A DNA stretch of 64,000 nucleotides from Candidatus Venteria ishoeyi (GTDB taxonomy: Bacteria; Pseudomonadota; Gammaproteobacteria; Beggiatoales; Beggiatoaceae), in assembly GCF_030378065.1 (NCBI RefSeq), contig NZ_JAUCGJ010000016.1, positions 1 to 64,000 of the forward strand. Reading direction: 5' to 3'. The notes under the pieces are model-generated. The model did no database searches and was not told the origin of the DNA. It was given only the letters and a program-made list of their open reading frames with translations. Numbering within the stretch: position 1 is the first letter of the stretch; the number at the start of each line of letters is the position of its first letter. The position numbers were made by a program, and so were the translations under genes. Below, piece after piece: positions 55,999 through 64,000 of the stretch.

Positions 55999-56280
55999 AA
56001 TCCAGATATTGTCGAGCTATTGATTCGTATTATTCAGAAAAAAGGGCTTAATAAAAGTAAACGCTATCCTCAATTTGTCTTTACCAGCCATCAAATCGAA
56101 CTTATGAAATCCTTAAGTAGTAAGCGTTCTATTTTCTTGGCTGAAAAAAATCGACATGGGGCAAGTAGTATTCAGTGTGCCGCAGATTTTGAAGGTATTG
56201 GTGGGGTACGGGACACCTACGCCAAGTATAAACATGGAAGATTAGGGGCGGTACCTAAATTAAGTGAAAAATTAGAACAT
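55999..56280 (+). pseudogene. Unrecognised protein fragment between the two RAYT units
   Basis: An open frame without start or stop of its own reads NPDIVELLIRIIQKKGLNKS and continues to FTSHQIELMKSLSSKRSIFL, AADFEGIGGVRDTYAKYKHG and AVPKLSEKLEH, then runs into the left REP of unit 2. I cannot assign a family. It could be the internal part of a host or mobile-element gene caught between two insertions. Confidence 0.4.
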
Positions 56281-57019
56281 AAAAGGGGACGCTACCCTTT
56301 TATTAAGAATTATTGTAAACTTAACTCATGCCCAGAATCGCTCGTACAGTTTTTGCAGAACTTCCGCACCATATTATCCAGCGCGGTAATCGTCGTGGAA
56401 ATGTATTTTTCACTGATGAAGACCGTGATGTTTATCTGGAATGGTTACAGGAATATTGCCAGAAACACGAGGTTGAGATATTAGCATATTGTCTGATGAC
56501 AAATCATGTTCACTTGGTTGCTGTTCCCAAGACGGAATCCGGGTTGCAGCGCGTCTTCAAACCCATACATATGCGTTATGCTCAATATATCAATCGCCAA
56601 TATGGATGGTCTGGTCATTTATGGCAAGGTCGCTTTTTCTCCAGCCCTCTTGATGAAGCTTATTTGTGGTTTTGTGTGCGTTATGTAGAACGCAATCCGG
56701 TCAGGGCGGGCATGGTTGAACGGGCAGAAGATTATCTCTGGTCAAGTGCTGCTGCGCATTGCGGTTTAAGAGATGATGCTTTATTAACAACAGATTCCAT
56801 TCACTGCAAAGTTTTTGAAGATATTTCAGATTACTCAGCCTGGTTAGGCGAGGATGATAACGATACACAATTGAATATCATGCGACGCAATATTCAAAAA
56901 AACTTGCCTTGTGGTTCGAATCCATTTATTGAGCAATTGGAACGGATTTCTGGACGCATATTAAGTTTTCGACCCATTGGTAGGCCTAAAAAAGCAATAA
57001 AAGGGTAGCGTCCCCTTTT
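56281..57019 (+). mobile_element. REP-bounded RAYT unit 2
   Basis: Same structure as unit 1: REP at 56281-56301 and inverted REP at 56999-57019 around a transposase gene. Near-identity to unit 1 shows a recent duplication. Confidence 0.85.
56328..57008 (+). CDS. REP-associated tyrosine transposase, copy 2
   Basis: A 226-residue protein identical to copy 1 except Val for Ala in LVAVPKTESG. All HUH, Tyr and C-terminal motifs are retained, so it may be active. The C-terminal coding sequence (RPIGRPKKAIKG) leads directly into the right REP, and this junction is repeated twice more downstream. Confidence 0.92.
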   Translation: MPRIARTVFAELPHHIIQRGNRRGNVFFTDEDRDVYLEWLQEYCQKHEVEILAYCLMTNHVHLVAVPKTESGLQRVFKPIHMRYAQYINRQYGWSGHLWQGRFFSSPLDEAYLWFCVRYVERNPVRAGMVERAEDYLWSSAAAHCGLRDDALLTTDSIHCKVFEDISDYSAWLGEDDNDTQLNIMRRNIQKNLPCGSNPFIEQLERISGRILSFRPIGRPKKAIKG

Positions 57020-57024
57020 AATCC

Positions 57025-57128
57025 TTCGACCCATTGGTAGGCCTAAAAAAGCAATAAAAGGGTAGCGTCCCCTTTTAATCATTGGTAGGCCTAAAAAAGC
57101 AATAAAAGGGTAGCGTCCCCTTTTAATC
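57025..57128. repeat. Two REP tails copied from the RAYT 3' end
   Basis: 57025-57080 repeats the last part of the transposase gene from TTCGACCCATTGGTAGGCCT through the REP to TTTTAATC. 57081-57128 repeats a shorter part from ATTGGTAGGCCT. The two copies have different 5' ends and the same 3' end, which looks like serial one-ended duplication. Confidence 0.85.
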
Positions 57129-57225
57129 TTAAACCTAAACCAATTATTGGAACTGCCTGTTAAAATGGGCGAACGGTGAGTTATCATTTAATAAATGTAG
57201 AAAATTTTATACATTCCCAACTATA

Positions 57226-57582
57226 ATGAATGATATGAATAACGAAAAGCCAATTACCTGGGTTGACTCGGCCTTAAAAGATTTGCTGAAATTTCCTGAC
57301 AAGGCCAAACGGGAAACAGGATTTCAACTGCATCGCATCCAATACGGTGAAGATCCCGACAACTGGAAACCTTTTAATCAGATTGGCGCGGGAGTCAGAG
57401 AAATACGCATTAGCGAAGATAACGGCATTTACCGGGTGATGTACGTAGCAAAGTTTGAGGAAGCTGTTTACGTGCTGCACGCATTTCAGAAAACATCACA
57501 AACCACCACTAAACACGATAAAGACATTGCGAGCGCACGCTACCAGCGTGTACTCAACTGGAGACGACAACATGGACACTGA
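57226..57582 (+). CDS. HigB-like (Gp49/RelE-type) toxin
   Basis: A 118-residue RelE-superfamily protein of the phage Gp49-like/DUF891 type: PITWVDSALKDLLKFPDKAK, then GAGVREIRISEDNGIYRVMY and AVYVLHAFQKTSQTTTKHD, where YVLHAFxKKT is the family signature. A start at 57235 (MNNEKP) is also possible. Toxin-first order and overlap with an HTH antitoxin gene fit HigBA modules. It appears intact, unlike the toxins of the dnaJ-dnaK island. Confidence 0.88.
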   Translation: MNDMNNEKPITWVDSALKDLLKFPDKAKRETGFQLHRIQYGEDPDNWKPFNQIGAGVREIRISEDNGIYRVMYVAKFEEAVYVLHAFQKTSQTTTKHDKDIASARYQRVLNWRRQHGH

Positions 57583-57868
57583 TACTGACACATGGCATAT
57601 CACGCCCACAGGTGGTAATGTTTTTGCCGATCTGGGGTTTGAGCCGGTAGAAGCGCAAAAGCTTAAAATCAAATCTGAACTAATGATTGAATTAAGCCGC
57701 TGGATTAAGGAGAACGAATTAAAACAGGAAGAAGCTGCAAAAGTGTTAAAGGTTTCACGCCCCCGCGTATCTGATGTCATGCGCGGTAAGGTTGCTAAAT
57801 TCACCATTGATGCCCTGGTTGATATGGTTGAATTAACCGGGCATCACGTCAATATGAGCGTGTCTTAA
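57572..57868 (+). CDS. HigA-like XRE-family antitoxin
   Basis: A 98-residue protein with an XRE helix-turn-helix (about residues 50-80, LKQEEAAKVLKVSRPRVSDV) and the segment VFADLGFEPVEAQKLKIKSE typical of HigA-type antitoxins. The ATG at 57572 lies inside the toxin's last codons (11-bp overlap), indicating coupled translation. It ends 16 bases before the convergent hrpA stop. Confidence 0.88.
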   Translation: MDTDTDTWHITPTGGNVFADLGFEPVEAQKLKIKSELMIELSRWIKENELKQEEAAKVLKVSRPRVSDVMRGKVAKFTIDALVDMVELTGHHVNMSVS

Positions 57869-57884
57869 AAATTTTAAATCAGCG

Positions 57885-60800
57885 TTAATGCGACAAAGTC
57901 GCATTAATCTGTTTCCAACGCTTTTCCAGTCTTGCCACTGACACCGGATGCACAGTGCGCAGTTCCTGGGCAAACAGCGATACCCGTAACTCCTCCAATT
58001 CCCAGCGGAATTTTTTTAATTCAGGGCTGAGTTGTGTTTGTTGTTGTTCCCAACATTGCCAATAACGCTGCCACAGTGGTGCGAGTTCCGCTTCTTTGCT
58101 GGCATCACGGGTAGGTGACTGGCTCAGGCGTTCCAGGCGTTTTTGCACGGCCTTGAGATAACGCGGCAGGTGGCGTAGTTGGGTGGCTGGGGTGTTCTGG
58201 ATAAACCCCGGATATACCAGATGATTTAAGTGCTGGCGTATGTCGCTTAATACCGGCAGGCTGAATAACTGGTCAGTTTTGTGTAAAGTTTGAAATACCT
58301 GGTGCCAGGTTTCCAGAATCAGGCTGACCTGTTTGCTGGTTTCCGCCATTTCACGGTATAACGTGTCTTTGGCGGTTTGCAGACGCTCCAGAAATTCACT
58401 GCGTTTGCGCGGCAAAGGCTGTTGCAGGGTGATGTGATCCAGTACGCTGTATAAAATATCATCTTTAAGCTGCTCGCAGATGCCGATACTGCTGTATTGC
58501 AAACAGGTGTTTTTTGCCAGATGAATTTGTTTGCGTAGTTTATTGGGGTTGGCTGCCAGTTTTTGCAGGAATAAGTAGCGCAGACCCCGGCGATGCTGTG
58601 TTTCTGCGGTTTCCGGGTCATCAAACAGGCGCAGGCATAAATTATCGCCTTGTTTTTTATCCTTATCCAGGGTGAGCGCAGGCCAGCCTTGCAGCGGTAC
58701 GCCTTTGCTTTGTAGTTCCACTGATTCCGGCAGTTCTCCAAAGTCCCAATCACGAATTTGCTCGCGCTCCCATTGCTGTTTGGGGAGTTCAGTAAATTTC
58801 TGGTGGCTGAGGGTTTTCCATTGTTGTTGTAGTTGTTTTAAGTCTCGCCCGGTGCCGAGTTTTTTGCCCTCACCATCAAGCACCGTATAGTTCATTTTCA
58901 GGTGTTCGGGCAGATTTTCTGGCTGCCAGAGATCATCGGGCAGGGCGGCACCGCTGATGCGCTGCAAATAGCTGCCCAGGGTTCGGGTAATGGATTGAGC
59001 GCCGGGTTCCAGGGCTTCAAAAGCGGCTTGGGCAAAATCGGGAATCGGCACGAAGTTTTTACGCCATTGTTTGGGCAGGCCGCGCATCAAAGCGATAATT
59101 TTTTCCTTGCGCAGTCCTTGCACCAACCAGTCAAACGGCTCCGGGCGCAGTTGTGCGAGCAGGGATACCGGAATTTCAACAGTGACGCCATCCTGGGCAT
59201 GACCGGGTTCAAAATGATAAGACAGTTTGAGGGTGCTGCCTTGCAGGGTCATTTCTGCTGGAAATTGATCATCGGTAATTTCGCTGCCGCTGCGTTGCAT
59301 CAAGTCAGCTTTTTCCAAGTGCAGCAGGTGTTTTTTCTGGGTTACATTTTTTTTATACCATTTTTCAAACGCAGGGCCGCTGTAAATATGCTCGGGAATG
59401 TGTTTATCGTAAAATTCATATAAACGCTGCTCATCCACCAAAATATCCTGACGGCGGGCTTTGTGTTCCAGGTTTTCGATATCCGCAATCAGTTGTTGAT
59501 TGTGTTTGAAAAAAACCTGACGGGTATGAAAATGCTGATTAACCAAGGCTTCACGGATAAAAATTTCCCGCGAGGTTTGGGGATCAATTTTGCCATAACT
59601 GACTTTGCGTTTGGCTACCAGGGTCAGGCCGTACAGCGTGACACGCTCAAATGCGGCAACCTGGGCGCGGCGCTTTTCCCAGTGTGGCTCAAAATAATTA
59701 TGGCGGCATAGCGCCCCGGCCACTTGTTCGATCCATTCCGGCTCTATTTTTGCCACGCAGCGACCGTAGAGCTTACTGGTTTCCACCAGTTCCGCCGCCA
59801 CCATCCATTTGGGTTTTTTCTTAAACAAACCGGAACCGGGAAATATTGCCAGCTTAATGCCGCGCGCACCGAGAAATTGCTCTTGCTCATGCTGAAATCC
59901 AATATGGCTGAGCAGGCCGCTGAGTAAAGCTTGATGTAGCGGCTGGTAAGGAATTTCACGTTCTTCCTCTGCGGATGCCTTTGCTGATGCCTTATCGTGT
60001 TTTTGTAACCAGCCCATATCCGCCAGCAGGGTGTGCAGTTGGCGATAAATATCTATCCATTCCCGCATTCGCAGCCAGGATAAAAAGTGTTTGCGGCAGA
60101 GTTTTCTGAGCTTGTTTTGGGACAAGTGGCGCGATTGTGACTGATAAAAATCCCAGAGTTTCAGATAACTTAAAAAGTCGGATTTTTCATCAGCAAACTG
60201 GGCTTGCGCTTCATCAGCCGCCTGTTGCGCTTCCAGCGGACGCTCGCGGGGGTCTTGCACGCTTAAAGCCGAGGTGATAATCAACATTTCAGGCAGACAT
60301 AAAGTGTCTTTGGCGGCAATCAGCATACGCCCCAGGCGCGGGTCTATGGGCAGGCGCGCCAGTTGTTTACCGATGTGGGTGAGCTGGCGTTGTTTGTTGA
60401 CTGCGCCGAGTTCTTCCAGTTGCCGGAAGCCATCGTTAATGGCGCGGCCTTCCGGGGCTTCCAGAAAAGGAAAGTCCTCAACTTCACCCAGCCTTAATTC
60501 CAGCATTTTCAAAATCACCGCCGCCAGTGAGGTGCGCAGTAATTCCGGCGGGGTAAAGGCTTCTCTTTGCTCAAAATCTTCTTCCGTGTATAAACGGATA
60601 CACAGCCCTGCGGCAATGCGTCCACAGCGGCCTTTACGCTGGTTGGCGCTGGCCTGGGATACTGGTTCTATTTGCAAACGCTGGACTTTGCTGCGTACAC
60701 TGTAGCGGCTGATACGAGCAAGGCCGGGGTCGATAACCGCGTGTATGCGCGGCACGGTGAGTGAGGTTTCCGCAACATTGGTTGCCAGCACGATGCGGCG

Positions 60801-61850
60801 TTGTTTGCCGGGTTTAAACACCCGATCCTGTTCACTGCTGGATAGACGCGCATACAGTGGCAGAATTTCTGTATTGGGTGGATGATGCTTGCGCAAGGCT
60901 TCGGCAGTTTCGCGAATGTCGCGCTCGCCACTGAGAAATATCAGCATGTCGCCATTAAACGGCGAGCGGGCAACTTCATCGGTGGCATCCAGTATGGCCT
61001 GCAAGCGATCAATTTCTGCTTTGCGCTGAGTTTTATTGCTGCTTTTGTCGCCTTCTTCCACCTGCGTATGCGGTGGTCGATAACGCACTTCCACCGGATA
61101 ACTGCGCCCAGCCACTTCTATCACTGGTGCATCGTTAAAATGTTTGGAAAAACGTGTTGTATCAATCGTGGCAGAGGTTACGATCAGCTTGAGTTGCGGG
61201 CGACGGGGTAATAATTGTTTGAGATAACCCAGCAGAAAATCAATATTCAGGCTGCGCTCGTGGGCTTCGTCAATAATCAGGGTGTCGTAGGCATTGAGAA
61301 AACGATCCCGCTGGATTTCTGCCAGCAAGATGCCATCGGTCATTAATTTGATGTAGCTGTTTTCACTGATTTTGTCGTGAAAACGTACCTGATACCCTAC
61401 CGTGTGCCCAACATCACTTTTTAATTCACTGGCGATACGATTGGCGATAGAACGCGCGGCAATGCGGCGCGGCTGAGTACAGCCGATTAAACCACTCACG
61501 CCACGCCCTGCTTGCAGGCAGATTTTGGGTAATTGTGTGGTTTTACCTGAGCCGGTTTCCCCGGCGACAATAATAACCTGATTTTCCAACAAGGCTTTAA
61601 TAATGTCGTCGCGGTGTTCGCTGACCGGTAAATCTTCAGGGAATTCCGGTGTTGGCAAGTTATTTTGCCGCCATAAGCGCTTGGCAGCAGATTCTATGAT
61701 AGCTTGACGCAGTTTCTCCAATTCTTTATCAGCCTCTTGCTTGGCATTCTGGCGCTTGGCCAGTTGCTGCAAGCGGCGTTTTAAGTGGAATTGATCGCGG
61801 TATAAGCAATGCGGAATTTGGTTAAATAAGGGGCGTAAGGCATTTGTCAT
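57885..61850 (-). CDS. hrpA: ATP-dependent RNA helicase HrpA
   Basis: A 1,321-residue DEAH-box helicase, the length of E. coli HrpA (1,300), with a role in ribosome rescue on stalled mRNAs. Motifs in order: GETGSGKTTQLPKICL (I), IIDEAHERSLNIDFLLGYL (II), TSATIDTTRFS (III), LATNVAETSLTVPRIHAVID (V), QRKGRCGRIAAGLC (VI). The C-terminal half holds the OB fold and the DUF3418 region typical of HrpA. Single-gene unit. Confidence 0.97.
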   Translation of the reverse strand: MTNALRPLFNQIPHCLYRDQFHLKRRLQQLAKRQNAKQEADKELEKLRQAIIESAAKRLWRQNNLPTPEFPEDLPVSEHRDDIIKALLENQVIIVAGETGSGKTTQLPKICLQAGRGVSGLIGCTQPRRIAARSIANRIASELKSDVGHTVGYQVRFHDKISENSYIKLMTDGILLAEIQRDRFLNAYDTLIIDEAHERSLNIDFLLGYLKQLLPRRPQLKLIVTSATIDTTRFSKHFNDAPVIEVAGRSYPVEVRYRPPHTQVEEGDKSSNKTQRKAEIDRLQAILDATDEVARSPFNGDMLIFLSGERDIRETAEALRKHHPPNTEILPLYARLSSSEQDRVFKPGKQRRIVLATNVAETSLTVPRIHAVIDPGLARISRYSVRSKVQRLQIEPVSQASANQRKGRCGRIAAGLCIRLYTEEDFEQREAFTPPELLRTSLAAVILKMLELRLGEVEDFPFLEAPEGRAINDGFRQLEELGAVNKQRQLTHIGKQLARLPIDPRLGRMLIAAKDTLCLPEMLIITSALSVQDPRERPLEAQQAADEAQAQFADEKSDFLSYLKLWDFYQSQSRHLSQNKLRKLCRKHFLSWLRMREWIDIYRQLHTLLADMGWLQKHDKASAKASAEEEREIPYQPLHQALLSGLLSHIGFQHEQEQFLGARGIKLAIFPGSGLFKKKPKWMVAAELVETSKLYGRCVAKIEPEWIEQVAGALCRHNYFEPHWEKRRAQVAAFERVTLYGLTLVAKRKVSYGKIDPQTSREIFIREALVNQHFHTRQVFFKHNQQLIADIENLEHKARRQDILVDEQRLYEFYDKHIPEHIYSGPAFEKWYKKNVTQKKHLLHLEKADLMQRSGSEITDDQFPAEMTLQGSTLKLSYHFEPGHAQDGVTVEIPVSLLAQLRPEPFDWLVQGLRKEKIIALMRGLPKQWRKNFVPIPDFAQAAFEALEPGAQSITRTLGSYLQRISGAALPDDLWQPENLPEHLKMNYTVLDGEGKKLGTGRDLKQLQQQWKTLSHQKFTELPKQQWEREQIRDWDFGELPESVELQSKGVPLQGWPALTLDKDKKQGDNLCLRLFDDPETAETQHRRGLRYLFLQKLAANPNKLRKQIHLAKNTCLQYSSIGICEQLKDDILYSVLDHITLQQPLPRKRSEFLERLQTAKDTLYREMAETSKQVSLILETWHQVFQTLHKTDQLFSLPVLSDIRQHLNHLVYPGFIQNTPATQLRHLPRYLKAVQKRLERLSQSPTRDASKEAELAPLWQRYWQCWEQQQTQLSPELKKFRWELEELRVSLFAQELRTVHPVSVARLEKRWKQINATLSH

Positions 61851-61958
61851 ATTTGTATTTTAGCTTAAAAAAGGTATTACCAACAATTCCCGCCTTCCAA
61901 TAAAACAGTTAGAATAATATTCCACCATTGCCAGGATAAGCGTTTGAACCTTATTCAA

Positions 61959-64000
61959 ATGCCAGCAAAACCACCTACTCACAAGAGCAGCGTTACTAAA
62001 AAAATAATGATTTATCAACAAAAACTGATTTATTTTTTCCAGATTTTCATCCTGTTGTTGTGTTCATTATTCACAACAATGGCGCTGGCAAGTGATAAGC
62101 AACATATTCTGGTATTAAATTCCTACCACCAAAGCATGTCCTGGGAAGAAGATATTTATCGTGCGTTAAAAGATGTATTTTCAGCCCAGTCGGGTGAATT
62201 TGATTTGCATGTTGATTACATGGACACTAAGCGGGTGCCTTATACGCCTGCTTATGAACGCCTGTTATTTGAGTTATATCATTTTCTTTATGTTGAGAAT
62301 AAAGTTAAACATGCTTTTGATGTGATTATTGCCACGGATAATAATGCTTACGATTTCATGCGTAAATATCGTGAACAATTATTTCCCGGTGTGCCTGTTG
62401 TGTTTTGCGGCGTTAATGATTTTCATCCCAGACAACTCCAGGGCTTACATAATTTTACTGGTGTCAGCGAAGTTTTTGATGTGGTAAAAACGCTGGAAGC
62501 TGCACTTAGATTACACCCCAATACCCGTCATCTGTTTATCATTAATGACTATTTGCCAACGGGAAAAGCCTCGACAGCAGTGATGCAGCGTGATTTAACA
62601 CGCTTTGAAAATAGTTTGGAGATTGAATACGCACAAAACTGGCCGATGCAAAAATTGTTACAACATCTGGAAAAACTGCCCGCAGATACTTTGGTATTGC
62701 TGGGTGTATATTTTCGTGATGCTGATGATAGATTTTTTAAGGGGGATAAAACCACGCAATTATTATCAAATGCCAGTACAGCCCCTATTTATGGTCTATT
62801 TGATTTGCATCTGGGGCATGGTCTTGTTGGCGGTAATTTAATCAGTGGTTATTATCAAGGGCAGAGCGCAGCAGCAATTGTGGCGCGTATTCTGAAGGGC
62901 GAAGCGGCGGAAACAATTGCCGTGCAAACCACTGAGAGTAATCGTTATTTATTTGATTATAAGCAATTACAACGCTGGCAGATTGAGGAAAGCAGCCTAC
63001 CCAGACTCAGTATTGTGATTAACCAGCCGTATTCTTTTTATCAAGAATATAAACAATGGGTATGGTTAATCATTTTTTTTATTTTATTGTTAGCATTAAT
63101 CATTTTCTCACAATCCCAACATATTTTTGCGCGTAAACGTGCGGAAGCAGCTTTGTCACGCGCCTATGATTCTCTGGAAGCAACCGTTCGACAACGTACC
63201 GTGCAATTGCATGACAGTGAGCAGAATCTGCGTATTTTGCTGCAAAATATCCCCATGCGTATTTATTATAAAAGTCAGGCGCTGATTTATCTTGCCGTCA
63301 ACCCGGCTTTTGCACAACACCTGAACAAAACACCACAAGTCTTTGAAGGTCAATCAGATACTGATTTTTATGATGCAACATCTGCTACCCGCTATCAGGC
63401 AGAAGATCAACAAGCAATGCAGCAAGAGAATACCATTGAATATGAACGAGAGAATAGTGAAGCGCGAACCACGCATGTTATTAAAACGCCGGTACGCAAT
63501 GAACAGGGGCAGGTTAAGGGTATTCTGGGTATTTTATTTGATGTGACTGAGCACAAAAAAGCGGAACGGGCAACCAAAGAAAGTGCCGCGCGTTATCATT
63601 ATTTATTTGTTGAAAATAAAGCCATTCATTTGTTAATTGATCCGCAAACGGGAGAAATTGTTGATGTCAGCGCGGGTGCCAGTCATTTTTATGGTTATTC
63701 CCGCAGCCAGTTAAAAAGTATGAAAATCACGCAGCTCAATATGCTGAGTCCTGAAGAAATCAAGCAGGAAATGCAGCAGGCAGAGACAGAGCAGCGCAAT
63801 TATTTCTATTTTACCCATCGCTTGGCTTCAGGTGAAAAACGCCATATTGAATTGTATTCCAGTCCGGTCGATCTTGATAACCGACATTTGCTGCACACCA
63901 TTGTCCATGATGTGACTGAACGTCATATGACAGAGCAGCGATTACGCATTAGTGAGGAAAATTATCACAGTCTGGTTGAGTCCGTCACCAGTGAATACAT
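61959..64000 (+). CDS. Periplasmic-sensor PAS signalling protein, 3' end missing
   Basis: The frame stays open to the window edge (about 680 residues). An N-terminal membrane helix/signal (QIFILLLCSLFTTMALA) is followed by an ABC-type periplasmic binding domain (about residues 45-335; HILVLNSYHQSMSWEEDIYR), a second membrane helix (WVWLIIFFILLLALIIFSQ), a coiled linker and at least two PAS domains (first about 410-510). A third seems to begin at the edge. The output (kinase, GGDEF or other) is not visible. Starts at 61959 and 62007 are both in frame; 62007 is closest to the signal sequence. Confidence 0.85.
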   Translation, partial: MPAKPPTHKSSVTKKIMIYQQKLIYFFQIFILLLCSLFTTMALASDKQHILVLNSYHQSMSWEEDIYRALKDVFSAQSGEFDLHVDYMDTKRVPYTPAYERLLFELYHFLYVENKVKHAFDVIIATDNNAYDFMRKYREQLFPGVPVVFCGVNDFHPRQLQGLHNFTGVSEVFDVVKTLEAALRLHPNTRHLFIINDYLPTGKASTAVMQRDLTRFENSLEIEYAQNWPMQKLLQHLEKLPADTLVLLGVYFRDADDRFFKGDKTTQLLSNASTAPIYGLFDLHLGHGLVGGNLISGYYQGQSAAAIVARILKGEAAETIAVQTTESNRYLFDYKQLQRWQIEESSLPRLSIVINQPYSFYQEYKQWVWLIIFFILLLALIIFSQSQHIFARKRAEAALSRAYDSLEATVRQRTVQLHDSEQNLRILLQNIPMRIYYKSQALIYLAVNPAFAQHLNKTPQVFEGQSDTDFYDATSATRYQAEDQQAMQQENTIEYERENSEARTTHVIKTPVRNEQGQVKGILGILFDVTEHKKAERATKESAARYHYLFVENKAIHLLIDPQTGEIVDVSAGASHFYGYSRSQLKSMKITQLNMLSPEEIKQEMQQAETEQRNYFYFTHRLASGEKRHIELYSSPVDLDNRHLLHTIVHDVTERHMTEQRLRISEENYHSLVESVTSEY

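Noticed and set aside
56894-57187. Minus-strand frame with repeated RGRYPFIAFLGLP
   Set aside because: It is the antisense reading of the RAYT 3' end and its REP tails.

Overview
The window reads as chromosomal DNA of a gammaproteobacterium. Supporting gene orders and sets are leuB-asd-fimV, fabA-fabB, nlpD-rpoS, grpE-dnaK, ubiB-coaX-SPOR, PBP1B, HldD and an HrpA of about 1,320 residues. GatB (amidotransferase route), a three-subunit 2-oxoacid:ferredoxin oxidoreductase, a diheme c-type cytochrome, a decaheme cytochrome fusion, Hcp proteins and a heavy load of small repeats and decaying toxin-antitoxin genes suggest a free-living, possibly sulfur-oxidising lineage near Thiotrichales/Beggiatoaceae. 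That placement is inference; no 16S rRNA is present.

Layout. 1-7.3 kb, minus strand: fimV (runs off the left edge through a 63-bp tandem repeat), asd, a two-gene HEPN cassette, then leuB and leuD. 7.5-10.3 kb, plus strand: PorG-PorA-PorB-like oxidoreductase. 10.3-16.1 kb, minus: fabB, fabA, a CbpA-like co-chaperone, rfbA, a diheme cytochrome c, two tandem hcp genes. 16.2-20.7 kb, plus: a five-LysM lipoprotein, nlpD, rpoS, uppP. 20.7-23.8 kb, minus: tsaD, a 48-residue DUF3096-like gene, a maf gene, dnaJ. 23.8-30.3 kb: an accessory island between dnaJ and dnaK, holding DUF29, a methyltransferase, HEPN genes, a DUF262/HEPN pair, a yefM/yoeB remnant, a vapB/vapC remnant and many small repeats. 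30.5-36.7 kb, minus: dnaK and grpE (each with a sigma-32-type promoter), gatB, a beta-lactamase-fold hydrolase, a CheY-like protein. A tRNA-Thr(UGU) follows, then 37-40.8 kb ubiB-coaX-SPOR, hldD (plus), Nudix, PilZ, dacB, nupC, gspC, a TPR protein and PBP1B. 50.7-55.0 kb: an electron-transfer-like set comprising an FHA/decaheme cytochrome fusion, a b-type membrane protein and a helical protein of unknown role. 55.1-57.9 kb: two nearly identical REP-associated transposase units with REP-tail duplications and a HigBA-like pair. 57.9 kb to the end: hrpA (minus) and the start of a periplasmic-sensor/PAS signalling protein (plus).

Small repeats are the strongest theme. I found a 160-bp family with terminal inverted repeats (four copies), a hairpin repeat next to gene ends, a TAGGGTGG-ended family, a CTAG-flanked long-inverted-repeat element, a 124-bp element with a perfect 9-bp target duplication nested inside another repeat whose empty version is also present, and REP tails that carry the transposase 3' end. 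Both complete toxin genes of the island (yoeB, vapC) appear to lack one base while their antitoxins are intact.

The best candidates for an under-described system are the FHA-decaheme cytochrome with its membrane partner, and the DUF262 + HEPN pair. All coordinates were read by eye; no alignment or database search was run.
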